64,000 nucleotides of DNA, from NCBI GenBank assembly GCA_963662905.2, contig CAXXFD010000002.1, positions 868,001 through 932,000 of the forward strand, read 5' to 3'. The DNA is from G963662905 sp963662905. GTDB lineage: Bacteria; Bacteroidota; Bacteroidia; Bacteroidales; WRLA01. Each line of letters opens with the position of its first letter. Position 1 is the stretch's first letter. Shown here piece by piece: positions 36,026 through 45,010 of this stretch. The translations under genes were made by a program, and so were the position numbers. The notes below the pieces were generated by a model, which was not told the origin of the DNA, searched no databases, and saw only the letters and a list, made by a program, of their open reading frames with translations.

Positions 36026-37221
36026 AATTTTTGTTTCTGTGCAATAAATCGCCGTGGCCTTCAAGCGAAGGTGGCCCCATTGCCATGAATGCCCTGATCA
36101 GCGGACTGGCAGAAGCCGGGCACAGTATTCATGTGGTTGCCGTCAGTTCCAATAAGTTCAAAGGAAACCCCATGGCAATTCCAGAAGATATCCGTGATGC
36201 CATTACATTTGAAGACGTTTTTATCGACCTGAGCATCAAACCATTGCCCGCATTTTTAAACCTGTTTAGCCAGGATTCATATCACGTTCAGCGCTTTATC
36301 AGCCGCAATATGCAAAACCGCCTCAGGGAAATTTTAAAAAACGAAACATTTGACCTCATCCAACTGGAAACCATTTATATGGCACCATACCTGCGCTGCA
36401 TACGCGAATACTCCTCCGCTCCGGTTGTGCTGCGTGCGCATAATATTGAACACCTCATCTGGAAACGAGTAGCCGACAGCAGCAGAAATCCTGTAAAAAA
36501 ATTCTATCTGAACCACCTCGCCCGCACGCTCGAAAATTACGAAATGCGGATTATCAATGAGTTTAATGGCATTGCAACAATCACCTCACGCGATGCGAAT
36601 TTCTTCAGGGATCATGATTGCAATGTACCTATGACTGACATTACCTTTGGCGTCAACCGGCAATGGCTCGATCGCTGCAAAGGTGAAAATACTCCCGAAA
36701 AACTTTCATTTTTTCATATTGGCAGCATGGACTGGATTCCAAATCAGGAAGGGCTGAAATGGTTTCTTGAGGAGGTTTGGGATGATTTTGCAAGTAAAAA
36801 CCCCGGTATTAAATTCAACCTTGCCGGGCGCAATATGCCGGACTGGCTTCGCAACAGAAAACAGGAGGGACTTGAGGTTGTAGGCGAAGTAGATGATGCC
36901 ATGGAGTTTATTTGTTCCAATTCGACAATGATCGTACCATTGCTCAGCGGAAGCGGCATACGCATCAAAATAATTGAAGCACTTGCATGTTCCCGGGCTG
37001 TAATCACAACGGAAATTGGGGCAGAAGGCATACAATATACCCATGGAGAAAACATCCTGATTGCCAATACACCTGAAGAATTCCTTTCGGCAATGCAGCA
37101 ATGCGTTGATAAAAGAGGATATACACAGGATCTGGGAAATGCAGGACGCAAATTAATAGAAGAAGAACATTTTGGCGAGCGCATCATCGACCGGCTGATC
37201 AAGTTTTACCATCAACTCTAA
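36022..37221 (+). CDS. GT4-family glycosyltransferase
   Basis: A 399-residue GT-B fold glycosyltransferase. The N-terminal domain starts MKFLFLCNKSPWPSSEGGP and holds the acceptor site; the C-terminal domain contains a GSMDWIPNQEGLKWFLEE segment, the nucleotide-sugar-binding PLLSGSGIRIKIIEAL and the conserved Glu in its EALACSRAVI. Donor and acceptor sugars are unknown. The start overlaps the LptF-like gene by 4 bases and the gene is 9 bases from a second glycosyltransferase, so both probably work on surface glycans. Confidence 0.9.
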   Translation: MKFLFLCNKSPWPSSEGGPIAMNALISGLAEAGHSIHVVAVSSNKFKGNPMAIPEDIRDAITFEDVFIDLSIKPLPAFLNLFSQDSYHVQRFISRNMQNRLREILKNETFDLIQLETIYMAPYLRCIREYSSAPVVLRAHNIEHLIWKRVADSSRNPVKKFYLNHLARTLENYEMRIINEFNGIATITSRDANFFRDHDCNVPMTDITFGVNRQWLDRCKGENTPEKLSFFHIGSMDWIPNQEGLKWFLEEVWDDFASKNPGIKFNLAGRNMPDWLRNRKQEGLEVVGEVDDAMEFICSNSTMIVPLLSGSGIRIKIIEALACSRAVITTEIGAEGIQYTHGENILIANTPEEFLSAMQQCVDKRGYTQDLGNAGRKLIEEEHFGERIIDRLIKFYHQL

Positions 37222-37230
37222 ACATGCTTC

Positions 37231-38409
37231 GTGAAAGATAAACTAATTGTCATACTGCCACGTGTACCCTACCCCCTTGAGAAAGGCGACAAATTGAGGG
37301 CTTTTCATCAACTGCGCTTTTTAGCAAAGGAATTCCGGATTTATCTTTTTGCGCTGCATCACGGAAAATTAAACGAAAAAGAAGCCCGCCAAAAACTTGA
37401 CCCCTATTGCGAGGAGCTGCATATTATCCGAAGGAACAAAGCGGAAATAGCTTTTCATATGTTCGAAGCCTGGATAAAAGGGCTACCGGTTCAAACCGGA
37501 TATTTTGTTACAGCACGAGCCAAACGGATTCTTAAGGCAAAAGCAGCGGCCATCAAAGCCCCTTATGTTTATTGCCAGTTAATTAGAACAGCAGAGCTGG
37601 CAAAGCAAATCCCCGGCATAAAAACAATTGATTATCAAGATGTTTTCTCAAAAGGCGTAGAACGCAGGCTACAAAATGCCCCCTGGTGGCTCAGGCCTGT
37701 TTTTGCCTCTGAAACAAGGCGGCTGAAGCGCTATGAACACCACATTTTTGAGATATTTGATCAAAAAACCATTATCAGCAAACCCGACAGAGATCTGATC
37801 CCACACCCCGAAAAGGAAAAAATACACATAATCCCCAACGGTGTTGATCACGATTTTTTCATAGCCGACAATGAAGTGCAAAAGGATACAGATCTGGTTT
37901 TCACCGGAAATATGAGCTATCCGCCCAATGTGCGTTCTGCGGATTTTCTTGCCAATGAAATCCTGCCCCTGGTGCACAAAAAAAAGCCTGCTGTTAAAAT
38001 CATGCTGGCAGGGGCTTCACCCCACAGCAAGGTGCAGGCCCTGCAATCGGAGTTTGTAGAAGTTACCGGCTGGATGGACGATATCCGTGATGCATACAAC
38101 AGAAGCAAAATATTCATCGCGCCCATGCAAATCGGCACCGGCCTGCAAAACAAACTGCTGGAAGCTATGAGCATGGGCTTGCCTTCCATCACATCCGATC
38201 TGGCCAATGATGCGCTTATGGCCAAAGATGGCAAAGATATCCTGATCGGAACCCACGCACAATCGTACGCAGACCATATCATTAAACTACTTGAAGACGA
38301 GGGTTTTGCAAACAAAATTGCCCAAAACGGAAATCAATTCGTCAGAAGCCGCTACGACTGGGAAGAAGCCAGCATGAAACTGGCTGCCATCATCAGGCAA
38401 AAAAACTGA
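37231..38409 (+). CDS. GT4-family glycosyltransferase, TIGR03087-like
   Basis: A 392-residue glycosyltransferase starting at a GTG (37231), since the nearby ATG at 37224 runs into a stop after five codons. The N-terminus (LPRVPYPLEKGDKLRAFHQLRF) is cut at 20 residues elsewhere; it resembles the TIGR03087 sugar transferases of exopolysaccharide systems. The C-terminal half has IIPNGVDHDFF, TGNMSYPPNVRSA and the donor-binding PMQIGTGLQNKLLEAMSMG. Sugar specificity is unknown. It follows the first GT4 gene by 9 bases and precedes the hydrogenase-like gene by 53. Confidence 0.88.
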   Translation: MKDKLIVILPRVPYPLEKGDKLRAFHQLRFLAKEFRIYLFALHHGKLNEKEARQKLDPYCEELHIIRRNKAEIAFHMFEAWIKGLPVQTGYFVTARAKRILKAKAAAIKAPYVYCQLIRTAELAKQIPGIKTIDYQDVFSKGVERRLQNAPWWLRPVFASETRRLKRYEHHIFEIFDQKTIISKPDRDLIPHPEKEKIHIIPNGVDHDFFIADNEVQKDTDLVFTGNMSYPPNVRSADFLANEILPLVHKKKPAVKIMLAGASPHSKVQALQSEFVEVTGWMDDIRDAYNRSKIFIAPMQIGTGLQNKLLEAMSMGLPSITSDLANDALMAKDGKDILIGTHAQSYADHIIKLLEDEGFANKIAQNGNQFVRSRYDWEEASMKLAAIIRQKN

Positions 38410-38462
38410 AACAAAAGGCCTTAGCTTCCGTAGAAGGAAAAGCTGATAAAAAAACCTTCGGT

Positions 38463-40295
38463 ATGGAGCTTAAACCCACCTTCACTGTTGATAGCGAAAA
38501 ATGTGTTAACTGCCACGCATGTATTTCTGTATGTCCGGTAAAATTTTGCAATGATGCCAGTGGCGATCATGTAACTGTAAATCCCAGTATGTGCATTGGC
38601 TGCGGCAATTGTGTTGATGCCTGTACACATGATGCCCGTATCTATACCGACGACCGCATGGCTTTTGAAAATGCGCTGGCCAGGAATGAAGATATTGTTG
38701 CAATTGTCGCTCCAGCCGTTGCTGCCAGTTTTCCCGACAATTTTTTAAGAATCAACGGCTTTATGAAATCATTGGGTGTCGATGCCGTATTTGACGTAAG
38801 CTTTGGCGCGGAATTAACCGTAAAGTCCTATCTGGAATATATTCGCCAACAAAAACCTGATTGTGTAATTGCCCAACCTTGTCCGGCCCTGGTTTCCTAC
38901 ATACAGATATACCAGCCCCAGCTCCTGCCCTTCTTGGCTCCGGCAGACAGCCCAATGGTGCATACGGCAAAAATGATCCGCGAATTTTATCCCAAATACA
39001 GCCAGCACAAGATTGTTGCCATTTCACCATGTCTGGCCAAAACCCGAGAATTCAACGAAACCGGTAGCATTGATTTTAACCTCACCATGCTGAGTTTAGA
39101 CGAAATGATCCATAACCGGGCTCAGTCTTTGCTTGAATATCCGGAAACTGATTTTGACAATGCCCCTGCCGAGCGCGCCGTGCTTTTTTCATCGCCGGGA
39201 GGTTTGATGCGCACTCTGGAACGGGAAGCCCCTGAACTGGTAAGCAGCGTGCGGAAAATAGAAGGCACCGAACACATCTATGATTATCTGGAAAAACTGG
39301 ACAAGCAAGTGCAGGCAGGAAGAGCGCCGGCCCTGATTGATTGCCTGAGCTGCTCTCTGGGATGTAATGGAGGCCCCGGAACGCCCAATCGCGATAAATC
39401 TCCTGATGAAATTGAATATTACGTCGAAAAACGTAAAAAGGAGATGATGAAAAAATACACGCAAAACAAAAGCGGTATCAGCAAATGGCTGGGCAGGAAA
39501 AAACTCAAAAACACACTCAACCGTTATTGGAAAAAAGGCTTGTATAACCGAAACTATCGCGACCTATCTCAAAATAATATCATCAGAAAGCCCACAGATG
39601 CTCAGTTTAATGAGATTTATAAGTCTATGAACAAATTTTCTTCTGCCGATCATTATAATTGTTCCTCATGCGGCTACGGAAACTGCGAAGATATGGCCAT
39701 TGCCATTTTTAACGGGCTGAACCGTAAAGAAAACTGCCATCACTATTTGCAGGATTCGCTTCAAGACATCAGCAAGGACATTTCCTCATCCATCAATCAG
39801 ATCGATGGCCGGCTGGAAGACATAAATAAACTGATTGCCGAAAATGCCGGAATGGCCGAACAAGTTGAAAATCAGTTCAAACAAATTGTTGACAGCGTTA
39901 ACAATGACATGAATGTGCTCAACGAGTTTGTGCATATTGTGGAAACTATCAAAGCCATTTCAAAACAGACTAATCTGCTGGCGCTCAATGCAGCCGTGGA
40001 AGCTGCCCGGGCCGGTGAAGCCGGAAAAGGATTTGCTGTTGTGGCAAAAGAAGTCAAAAAGCTGGCCGAAAATTCAGGCCGTGAAGCCATCAAAATTATT
40101 CCGCATTTAGATAAAATGAAAGAAGTTTTGATCCAAATCACAGAACGCATCAATGCCGTTTCTAAGGAAATCAAAAAAACCAACAAGCTTTCCAGCGAAG
40201 CCTCATTCAGCGTTAAAGAAGTTACGCGTGCAACATCTACCCTCAATCAAAAAGCAAGAAGCTTTTCTGACAATGGCCATTTAAGTGATTTTTAA
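38463..40295 (+). CDS. Ferredoxin / [FeFe]-hydrogenase H-domain / FeS / chemoreceptor chimera
   Basis: A 610-residue soluble fusion. Residues 14-54 hold two 4Fe-4S motifs (C14, C17, C20, C24 and C44, C47, C50, C54). Residues about 78-330 resemble the [FeFe]-hydrogenase large subunit: L1 region QPCP with C140, L2 SPCLAKTRE with C190, L3 CSLGC with C297 and C301. The four H-cluster ligand positions are present by alignment, but the proton-transfer Cys of the usual TSCCP is Pro139. A further FeS domain has C400, C403, C408 and C425. The last 160 residues are a methyl-accepting chemoreceptor signalling domain with the tip QTNLLALNAAVEAARAGEAG. Likely a cytoplasmic hydrogen or redox sensor that signals to a chemotaxis kinase. 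Confidence 0.88.
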   Translation: MELKPTFTVDSEKCVNCHACISVCPVKFCNDASGDHVTVNPSMCIGCGNCVDACTHDARIYTDDRMAFENALARNEDIVAIVAPAVAASFPDNFLRINGFMKSLGVDAVFDVSFGAELTVKSYLEYIRQQKPDCVIAQPCPALVSYIQIYQPQLLPFLAPADSPMVHTAKMIREFYPKYSQHKIVAISPCLAKTREFNETGSIDFNLTMLSLDEMIHNRAQSLLEYPETDFDNAPAERAVLFSSPGGLMRTLEREAPELVSSVRKIEGTEHIYDYLEKLDKQVQAGRAPALIDCLSCSLGCNGGPGTPNRDKSPDEIEYYVEKRKKEMMKKYTQNKSGISKWLGRKKLKNTLNRYWKKGLYNRNYRDLSQNNIIRKPTDAQFNEIYKSMNKFSSADHYNCSSCGYGNCEDMAIAIFNGLNRKENCHHYLQDSLQDISKDISSSINQIDGRLEDINKLIAENAGMAEQVENQFKQIVDSVNNDMNVLNEFVHIVETIKAISKQTNLLALNAAVEAARAGEAGKGFAVVAKEVKKLAENSGREAIKIIPHLDKMKEVLIQITERINAVSKEIKKTNKLSSEASFSVKEVTRATSTLNQKARSFSDNGHLSDF

Positions 40296-40390
40296 TTTCT
40301 GTCTATAAGACCTGTGAGCTATCCTGCGATTTCCGGACTTACCTGAATCTGCCAAAATCAAAATGCAGATAAAACTAAAACTGCTTTTGC

Positions 40391-40398
40391 TACTTTTG
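40391..40398 (+). promoter_or_regulatory. Candidate -7 box (TACTTTTG) for rimO
   Basis: TACTTTTG fits TAnnTTTG and ends 16 bases before the ATG at 40415. No clear -33 TTG. Confidence 0.45.
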
Positions 40399-40414
40399 TG
40401 GCAAATTTTATTCA

Positions 40415-41710
40415 ATGGAAAAAAAGAAAAAGCTGTTGGTGGTCAATTTGGGTTGCTCCAAAAACCTGGTTGATTCGGAGGTTATAATGCGTCAAGCAGA
40501 ATTATCGGGCATTGATGTTCGCTTTGAAAGTGCTGAAGAAGGGGTTGATGCCGTTTTGATCAACACCTGTGGCTTTATCGCCGATGCCAAAGAGGAATCC
40601 ATTGAAACCATTATGAATTTCGCCGAAGCCAAAACAGAAGGCATGATTGGCAAACTCTTCGTTATGGGCTGCCTCAGCCAGCGTTACCGCGATGTACTGA
40701 CCCGGGAAATACCCGAAGTGGATGCCTTTTTTGGTGTTGATGAATTTAAAAACGTTGTTCAGGCCCTTGATGGCAAATGGCAAGCTGACAAAACCCACGA
40801 ACGCTGTCTGACCACGCCCCCACATTATGCCTATTTAAAAATTGCTGAAGGCTGCGACCGCAAATGCTCCTTTTGTGCTATTCCCATGATACGGGGAAAA
40901 CATATTTCGCGCAGCATGGAAGACATCCTCAAAGAAGCCGAACACCTTTCAAATCAAGGCGTTAAAGAACTAATACTTATCAGCCAGGATCTTACATATT
41001 ATGGCGTTGACCTGTATAAAAAACAAATGCTCACGGAATTAGTACGCCGCCTTTCCGACAGCAATTTATTTGAATGGATCCGCCTGCATTACACTTACCC
41101 TACTGCTTTTCCACTCGATTTGCTTGATTTGATGCGCGAAAGGGAAAACATTTGCAACTACATTGATATTCCCCTGCAGCACATCAGCACCAAAATCCTG
41201 AAAAGCATGAAACGCGGAATTGACAAACAGGGAACAGAGCAACTTATGAAAGCGTTCCGCAAAAAACTCCCCGGAGCGGCAGTACGCACGGCTTTTATTG
41301 TTGGCTATCCCGGCGAAACCGAAAAAGAATTTAATGAACTCAAAAATTTTATTTCCGAGAGTAATTTTGAACGTGTGGGCATTTTCCTTTATTCGGAAGA
41401 AGAAAATACCAGCGCGGCTCTTTTAAAAGATAATGTCCCTGAAGATATTAAAGAAGAGCGCATGGAAGAAATCATGGAGCTTCAGCAGGAAATATCGCTC
41501 AAACTCAACCAGCAAAAAGTTGGGCTTAAATTAAAATGCCTTATTGACCGCAAAGAAGGAGATTTTTATGTGGGACGTACGGAATACGACAGCCCGGAAG
41601 TAGATAATGAAGTACTGATATTAGGTGATGATATCGAAATTGGCTCCTTTTACAACATAAAAATCACCAAAGCCGACTTTTTCGATATATACGGAGAAAA
41701 AGAGTACTAA
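40415..41710 (+). CDS. rimO: Ribosomal protein S12 methylthiotransferase
   Basis: A 431-residue radical-SAM enzyme that methylthiolates an Asp of ribosomal protein S12. The N-terminal MTTase domain starts NLGCSKNLVDSE with cluster Cys residues in LGC, INTCGF and MGCLSQ. The radical-SAM motif is CDRKCSFC, and a C-terminal TRAM domain ends DIYGEKEY. Length is usual for RimO. The stop overlaps the convergent AMP nucleosidase gene by 4 bases. Confidence 0.96.
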   Translation: MEKKKKLLVVNLGCSKNLVDSEVIMRQAELSGIDVRFESAEEGVDAVLINTCGFIADAKEESIETIMNFAEAKTEGMIGKLFVMGCLSQRYRDVLTREIPEVDAFFGVDEFKNVVQALDGKWQADKTHERCLTTPPHYAYLKIAEGCDRKCSFCAIPMIRGKHISRSMEDILKEAEHLSNQGVKELILISQDLTYYGVDLYKKQMLTELVRRLSDSNLFEWIRLHYTYPTAFPLDLLDLMRERENICNYIDIPLQHISTKILKSMKRGIDKQGTEQLMKAFRKKLPGAAVRTAFIVGYPGETEKEFNELKNFISESNFERVGIFLYSEEENTSAALLKDNVPEDIKEERMEEIMELQQEISLKLNQQKVGLKLKCLIDRKEGDFYVGRTEYDSPEVDNEVLILGDDIEIGSFYNIKITKADFFDIYGEKEY

Positions 41711-42480
41711 TCGAAGCGCAGATGTTTCACACCAATCCGGTTTTCAGCAAGCTGTTTCAGTGAGTCAATACCAATACGCACATGATTCTCTGTATAGCTT
41801 ATATCGACAACTTTATCACTGGTTTGGGTTTTGACCCCATCGGGGATCATTGGCTGATCGGAAACCAACAATAATGCACCGGTAGGGATTTCATTGGCAA
41901 ACCCCACAACAAAAAGCGTGGCTGTTTCCATATCAATCCCCATAGAACGTGTTTTTCGAAGGGTTTCTTTAAAATCCTTATCCCATTCCCAGACCCTCCG
42001 GTTGGTTGTAAAAACCGTACCTGTCCAGTAATCAAAACCATAATCCGAAATTGTTGAAGAAATCGCTTTTTGCAAACTAAAGGCCGGCAGTGCGGGAACT
42101 TCGGGCGGCAAATAATCGTTAGAAGTCCCTTCGCCGCGAATGGCCGCAATGGGAAGGATCAAATCGCCCAGCTCGTTTTTCTTTTTCAGGCCGCCGCATT
42201 TACCAAGAAAAAGCACTGCTTTAGGATGAATGGCCATCAGCAAATCCATGATCGTTGCAGCATTGGCACTGCCCATTCCAAAATTAATCATGCTGATATT
42301 TCCTGAAGTAACAGCAGGCATACTCACTTTTTTATCCTTGACTTGGACGCCTTGCTGCTCGGCAAAAATCTCAAGATACCGTGAAAAATTAGTTAATAAT
42401 ATGTATTGTCCAAATTCTTCCAGTGCCAGTCCGGTATATCGGGGCAGCCAGTTTTCAACAATTTCCTGCTTGCTTATCAT
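41707..42480 (-). CDS. amn: AMP nucleosidase
   Basis: A 257-residue protein matching the short Bacteroidota AMP nucleosidase, which splits AMP into adenine and ribose 5-phosphate. Motifs are NWLPRYTGL at the start, INFGMGSANAATIMDLL, VLFLGKCGGLKK and the purine-binding late MGIDMETATLFVVGF. I place the start at 42480; the upstream in-frame ATG at 42618 adds 46 residues that overlap the divergent HsdR-N gene's start and are not conserved. The -7 box at 42497-42504 fits this start. Confidence 0.9.
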   Translation of the reverse strand: MISKQEIVENWLPRYTGLALEEFGQYILLTNFSRYLEIFAEQQGVQVKDKKVSMPAVTSGNISMINFGMGSANAATIMDLLMAIHPKAVLFLGKCGGLKKKNELGDLILPIAAIRGEGTSNDYLPPEVPALPAFSLQKAISSTISDYGFDYWTGTVFTTNRRVWEWDKDFKETLRKTRSMGIDMETATLFVVGFANEIPTGALLLVSDQPMIPDGVKTQTSDKVVDISYTENHVRIGIDSLKQLAENRIGVKHLRFD

Positions 42481-42496
42481 ATCAATAAATTTCGTG

Positions 42497-42504
42497 CAAA
42501 AATA
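42497..42504 (-). promoter_or_regulatory. Candidate -7 box (TATTTTTG) for amn
   Basis: Reads TATTTTTG on the minus strand, matching TAnnTTTG, 16 bases upstream of the ATG at 42480. Divergent from the HsdR-N promoter at 42572-42579. Confidence 0.5.
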
Positions 42505-42571
42505 CAAAATTACCTCAGCATGTATAATGCTTCTTAATACGAAAAACCCTTTGATAAACCATCCATTTAAG

Positions 42572-42579
42572 TAATTTTG
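42572..42579 (+). promoter_or_regulatory. Candidate -7 box (TAATTTTG) for the HsdR-N gene
   Basis: TAATTTTG fits TAnnTTTG, with a TTG at 42551-42553, 18 bases upstream. The start at 42602 is preceded by GGGAGG (about 42590-42595), an unusually good Shine-Dalgarno sequence for this window. Confidence 0.55.
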
Positions 42580-42601
42580 CCGCTCCTTAGGGAGGCAGAG
42601 T

Positions 42602-43048
42602 ATGAATGAAAGCCACATTAAAACACGTATTTACAATGGCCGGAAAGAAATTTTCGACCCGGTTCGCCGTAAATTTGTGGCACTCACTCCCGAAGAATGG
42701 GTTCGGCAGGTTTTCGTTGATTATCTGATACATCAGAAAAGATATCCCGCCGGGCTGATCAGTATTGAAAATGAAGTGAAGGGACATTATAAAAAAAGCC
42801 GCACCGACATTCGGGTGTATAATACCCAAAAGGACGTACTGATGGTAATCGAATGCAAAGCGCCGGAAATTAAGCTGAGCGATAAGGTTTTTGAGCAGGC
42901 ATCGCGATACAATATGCAGCTTAAGGCGCCCTGGCTGGTCATTACCAACGGCAAAGAGTATTTTTGCGCACATATCAACCACAAATCAAACAGCTCGGAA
43001 TTTATTAATGAAATCCCCCAATACAATGAAATTAATCAGAATGGCTAA
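42602..43048 (+). CDS. Orphan HsdR N-terminal domain protein (PD-(D/E)XK nuclease fold)
   Basis: A 148-residue protein made almost only of the N-terminal domain of type I restriction enzyme R subunits. The nuclease signature is visible as RTDIRVY (Asp) followed by VIECKAP (Glu-X-Lys), as expected for PD-(D/E)XK folds. There is no helicase, HsdM or HsdS gene nearby. Small stand-alone proteins of this type are common in Bacteroidota and have no assigned role; a nuclease or nucleic-acid-binding job is an inference. The end overlaps the next gene's start. Confidence 0.85.
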   Translation: MNESHIKTRIYNGRKEIFDPVRRKFVALTPEEWVRQVFVDYLIHQKRYPAGLISIENEVKGHYKKSRTDIRVYNTQKDVLMVIECKAPEIKLSDKVFEQASRYNMQLKAPWLVITNGKEYFCAHINHKSNSSEFINEIPQYNEINQNG

Positions 43049-44288
43049 AAAAACTATTATTTACCCAATCCTGCTATTACTAATGACCAGCTCGTTATCC
43101 ACGCTTAAAGCTCAGGATGAAGAGAAAAAAAAATTCGGCATTACATTTAGTGGGTTTATAAAAGGCGACCTGGCTTTTGACACGCGCCAGAATTTAGAGA
43201 GCCGTGAAGGCTTTTTCCTGTTTTACCCACTTGCACCGGAATACGACCCAAATGGCGATGACATCAACGCAAGTCCGGGTTTCAACCAATATGCGATGAC
43301 ATCGCGCCTGAGCGGAAAAATAAGCGGCCCCGATTTACTGGGCGCCAAAACCACCGGCTTGCTCGAAGGAGGTTTTACCGGCCCTTCCAATACGACCAAC
43401 AATACATTTCGTTTGCGCCATGCCTGGGCAAAACTTCAATGGGAACACAGCAGTTTCCTTATCGGGCAGTATTGGTCGCCAATGGATGTAATACGCGTAG
43501 CCCCAAAAGTTTTGGCCTTGAACACCGGCGCACCTTTCCGCAGTTTTAGCCGCAACCCGCAAGTACGGATCGAATGGGAATTCATCAAAAACGCACATTT
43601 AATCGCCGTAGCTTATAATCAGCGCGATTTTGCCAGTATCGGCCCCAATGGCAGAAGTTTCGAGTATCTGCGCAATGCAGCCATTCCTAATTTGCATTTG
43701 CAGTTTCAGTTTACACCGGGCATGCACCGTCTTGGATTTGGTGTGGACTTTAAAAGCCTGAAGCCCCGTTTAAAAACGATTGAAGCTTATAAAACAGATG
43801 AAAAAATCAACAGTTTGGCGGCCATTGCCTTTGGCAAATTCACTTTTGAAAAATGGGAAGTAAAAGTTCAGGGCATTTATGGCGAAAACCTGAACGACCA
43901 CCTCATCATGGGCGGCTATTATGAAGAAATAACGAATCCGGAAACAGCATCGGTTCGCTACACCAATATTGCCCAGGCAAGCGGCTGGATTGATATCCAA
44001 ACCCGTTTCGAGCATCTGAATCCCGGGATTTTTGCAGGATATGCCCAAATTATTGACAGCCCGTTTCCCGAGGAAAGTACAGTTTATATGCTTGGCCAAA
44101 ACATCGAAAATTTATGGCGCATAAGTCCAAGGCTAACGTATGCTACCGGCCCATTAAGTTTTTTAATGGAAACAGAAATATGTGCCGCAACTTACCGTTA
44201 TTATAAAACTGAGGGTATCGAAACATCATATTTGGATGAAAATGTGAGCAATATCCGCATCCATATGGCCGTGATGTATTCATTCTAG
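43026..44288 (+). CDS. Outer-membrane porin-like beta-barrel protein
   Basis: A 421-residue exported barrel protein with a signal peptide ending at LKAQ. ATGs at 43026 and 43041 are both plausible; the first gives MKLIRMAKKTIIYPILLL, the second MAKKTIIYPILLL. The longer frame from 42891 would overlap the HsdR-N gene by 158 bases and is rejected. The sequence has alternating strands, an early GFIKGDLAFDTRQN, FLIGQYWSPMD and a terminal Phe (MAVMYSF), as in porins of the DcaP-like group. Substrate unknown. It overlaps the HsdR-N gene by up to 23 bases. Confidence 0.78.
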   Translation: MKLIRMAKKTIIYPILLLLMTSSLSTLKAQDEEKKKFGITFSGFIKGDLAFDTRQNLESREGFFLFYPLAPEYDPNGDDINASPGFNQYAMTSRLSGKISGPDLLGAKTTGLLEGGFTGPSNTTNNTFRLRHAWAKLQWEHSSFLIGQYWSPMDVIRVAPKVLALNTGAPFRSFSRNPQVRIEWEFIKNAHLIAVAYNQRDFASIGPNGRSFEYLRNAAIPNLHLQFQFTPGMHRLGFGVDFKSLKPRLKTIEAYKTDEKINSLAAIAFGKFTFEKWEVKVQGIYGENLNDHLIMGGYYEEITNPETASVRYTNIAQASGWIDIQTRFEHLNPGIFAGYAQIIDSPFPEESTVYMLGQNIENLWRISPRLTYATGPLSFLMETEICAATYRYYKTEGIETSYLDENVSNIRIHMAVMYSF

Positions 44289-44374
44289 CCCCCTGATACA
44301 GACATTAGATTATTTATTAGGATACTAAATTATTTTTGAGCCCGAAAAAGAGTTTTTATTTCTTCAAAATATCT

Positions 44375-44382
44375 TATTTTTG
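44375..44382 (+). promoter_or_regulatory. Candidate -7 box (TATTTTTG) for the 44406 operon
   Basis: TATTTTTG fits TAnnTTTG, 23 bases before the ATG at 44406. Confidence 0.5.
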
Positions 44383-44405
44383 CACTGCATAAAAAACTAT
44401 TCAGC

Positions 44406-45005
44406 ATGAAAATTGTCATCAAATTAGTCCTTACAGTTATCATTGTAGCCCTTGTTTACATGATTTTCGAAAGCGTAATGACGCCGGTTCGCTTCAATAA
44501 GCAAAAAGACCTTCGCTACGCAGAAGTTATTCAACGCCTGAAAGATATCCGTGATGGACAACGGGTATTTAAAATGGCAAACCAAGCTTACGCTTCTGAT
44601 TTTGACACACTTATAATGTTTCTGGATACTTTCCAGATTCCGGTTGTCAAAATGATTCCAGATCCGGAAGATACAACCTTCACCCGCTCCATTAAAGATA
44701 CGATTGGTTTTGTTTCGGCTATTGACTCACTTTTCAAGCATCACAAAAATTTCAAAGCTGCTGATTTGGCAATCATACCTTTTGCCCCAAACAAAAAAAG
44801 ATTTGATATTGATGCAGGCAAGATCAACAAAGGTGGTTATGAAGTAACTGTATTTGAAGTTAAAGCCCTGAACACTGATATTCTTTACGGACTGGACGAA
44901 CAGTTAGTTATTAACCTCAACGACAAAGCAACTTCTATTGACAAATATCCCGGACTGAAAGTCGGGTCGATGGTGGAAGTTTCTACTGATGGTAACTGGG
45001 AATAA
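44406..45005 (+). CDS. Conserved hypothetical single-pass membrane protein
   Basis: A 199-residue protein with one N-terminal hydrophobic helix (residues 4-22) that probably anchors it in the inner membrane with the rest in the periplasm. The remainder is soluble, with a coiled segment IQRLKDIRDGQRVFKMAN and a beta-rich C-terminus. I do not know its function; the same kind of gene sits next to DUF3822 and rsmD in other Bacteroidota. It is 5 bases upstream of the DUF3822 gene, so co-transcribed. Confidence 0.8.
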   Translation: MKIVIKLVLTVIIVALVYMIFESVMTPVRFNKQKDLRYAEVIQRLKDIRDGQRVFKMANQAYASDFDTLIMFLDTFQIPVVKMIPDPEDTTFTRSIKDTIGFVSAIDSLFKHHKNFKAADLAIIPFAPNKKRFDIDAGKINKGGYEVTVFEVKALNTDILYGLDEQLVINLNDKATSIDKYPGLKVGSMVEVSTDGNWE

Positions 45006-45010
45006 AAGCT

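Noticed and set aside
42481..42618. Upstream extension of amn (start at 42618)
   Set aside because: It reads through its own -7 box (42497-42504) and overlaps the divergent HsdR-N start; family members start at MISKQEIV.
42891..43025. Upstream extension of the porin-like gene
   Set aside because: It would overlap the HsdR-N gene by 158 bases and would bury the signal peptide; starts at 43026 or 43041 fit better.
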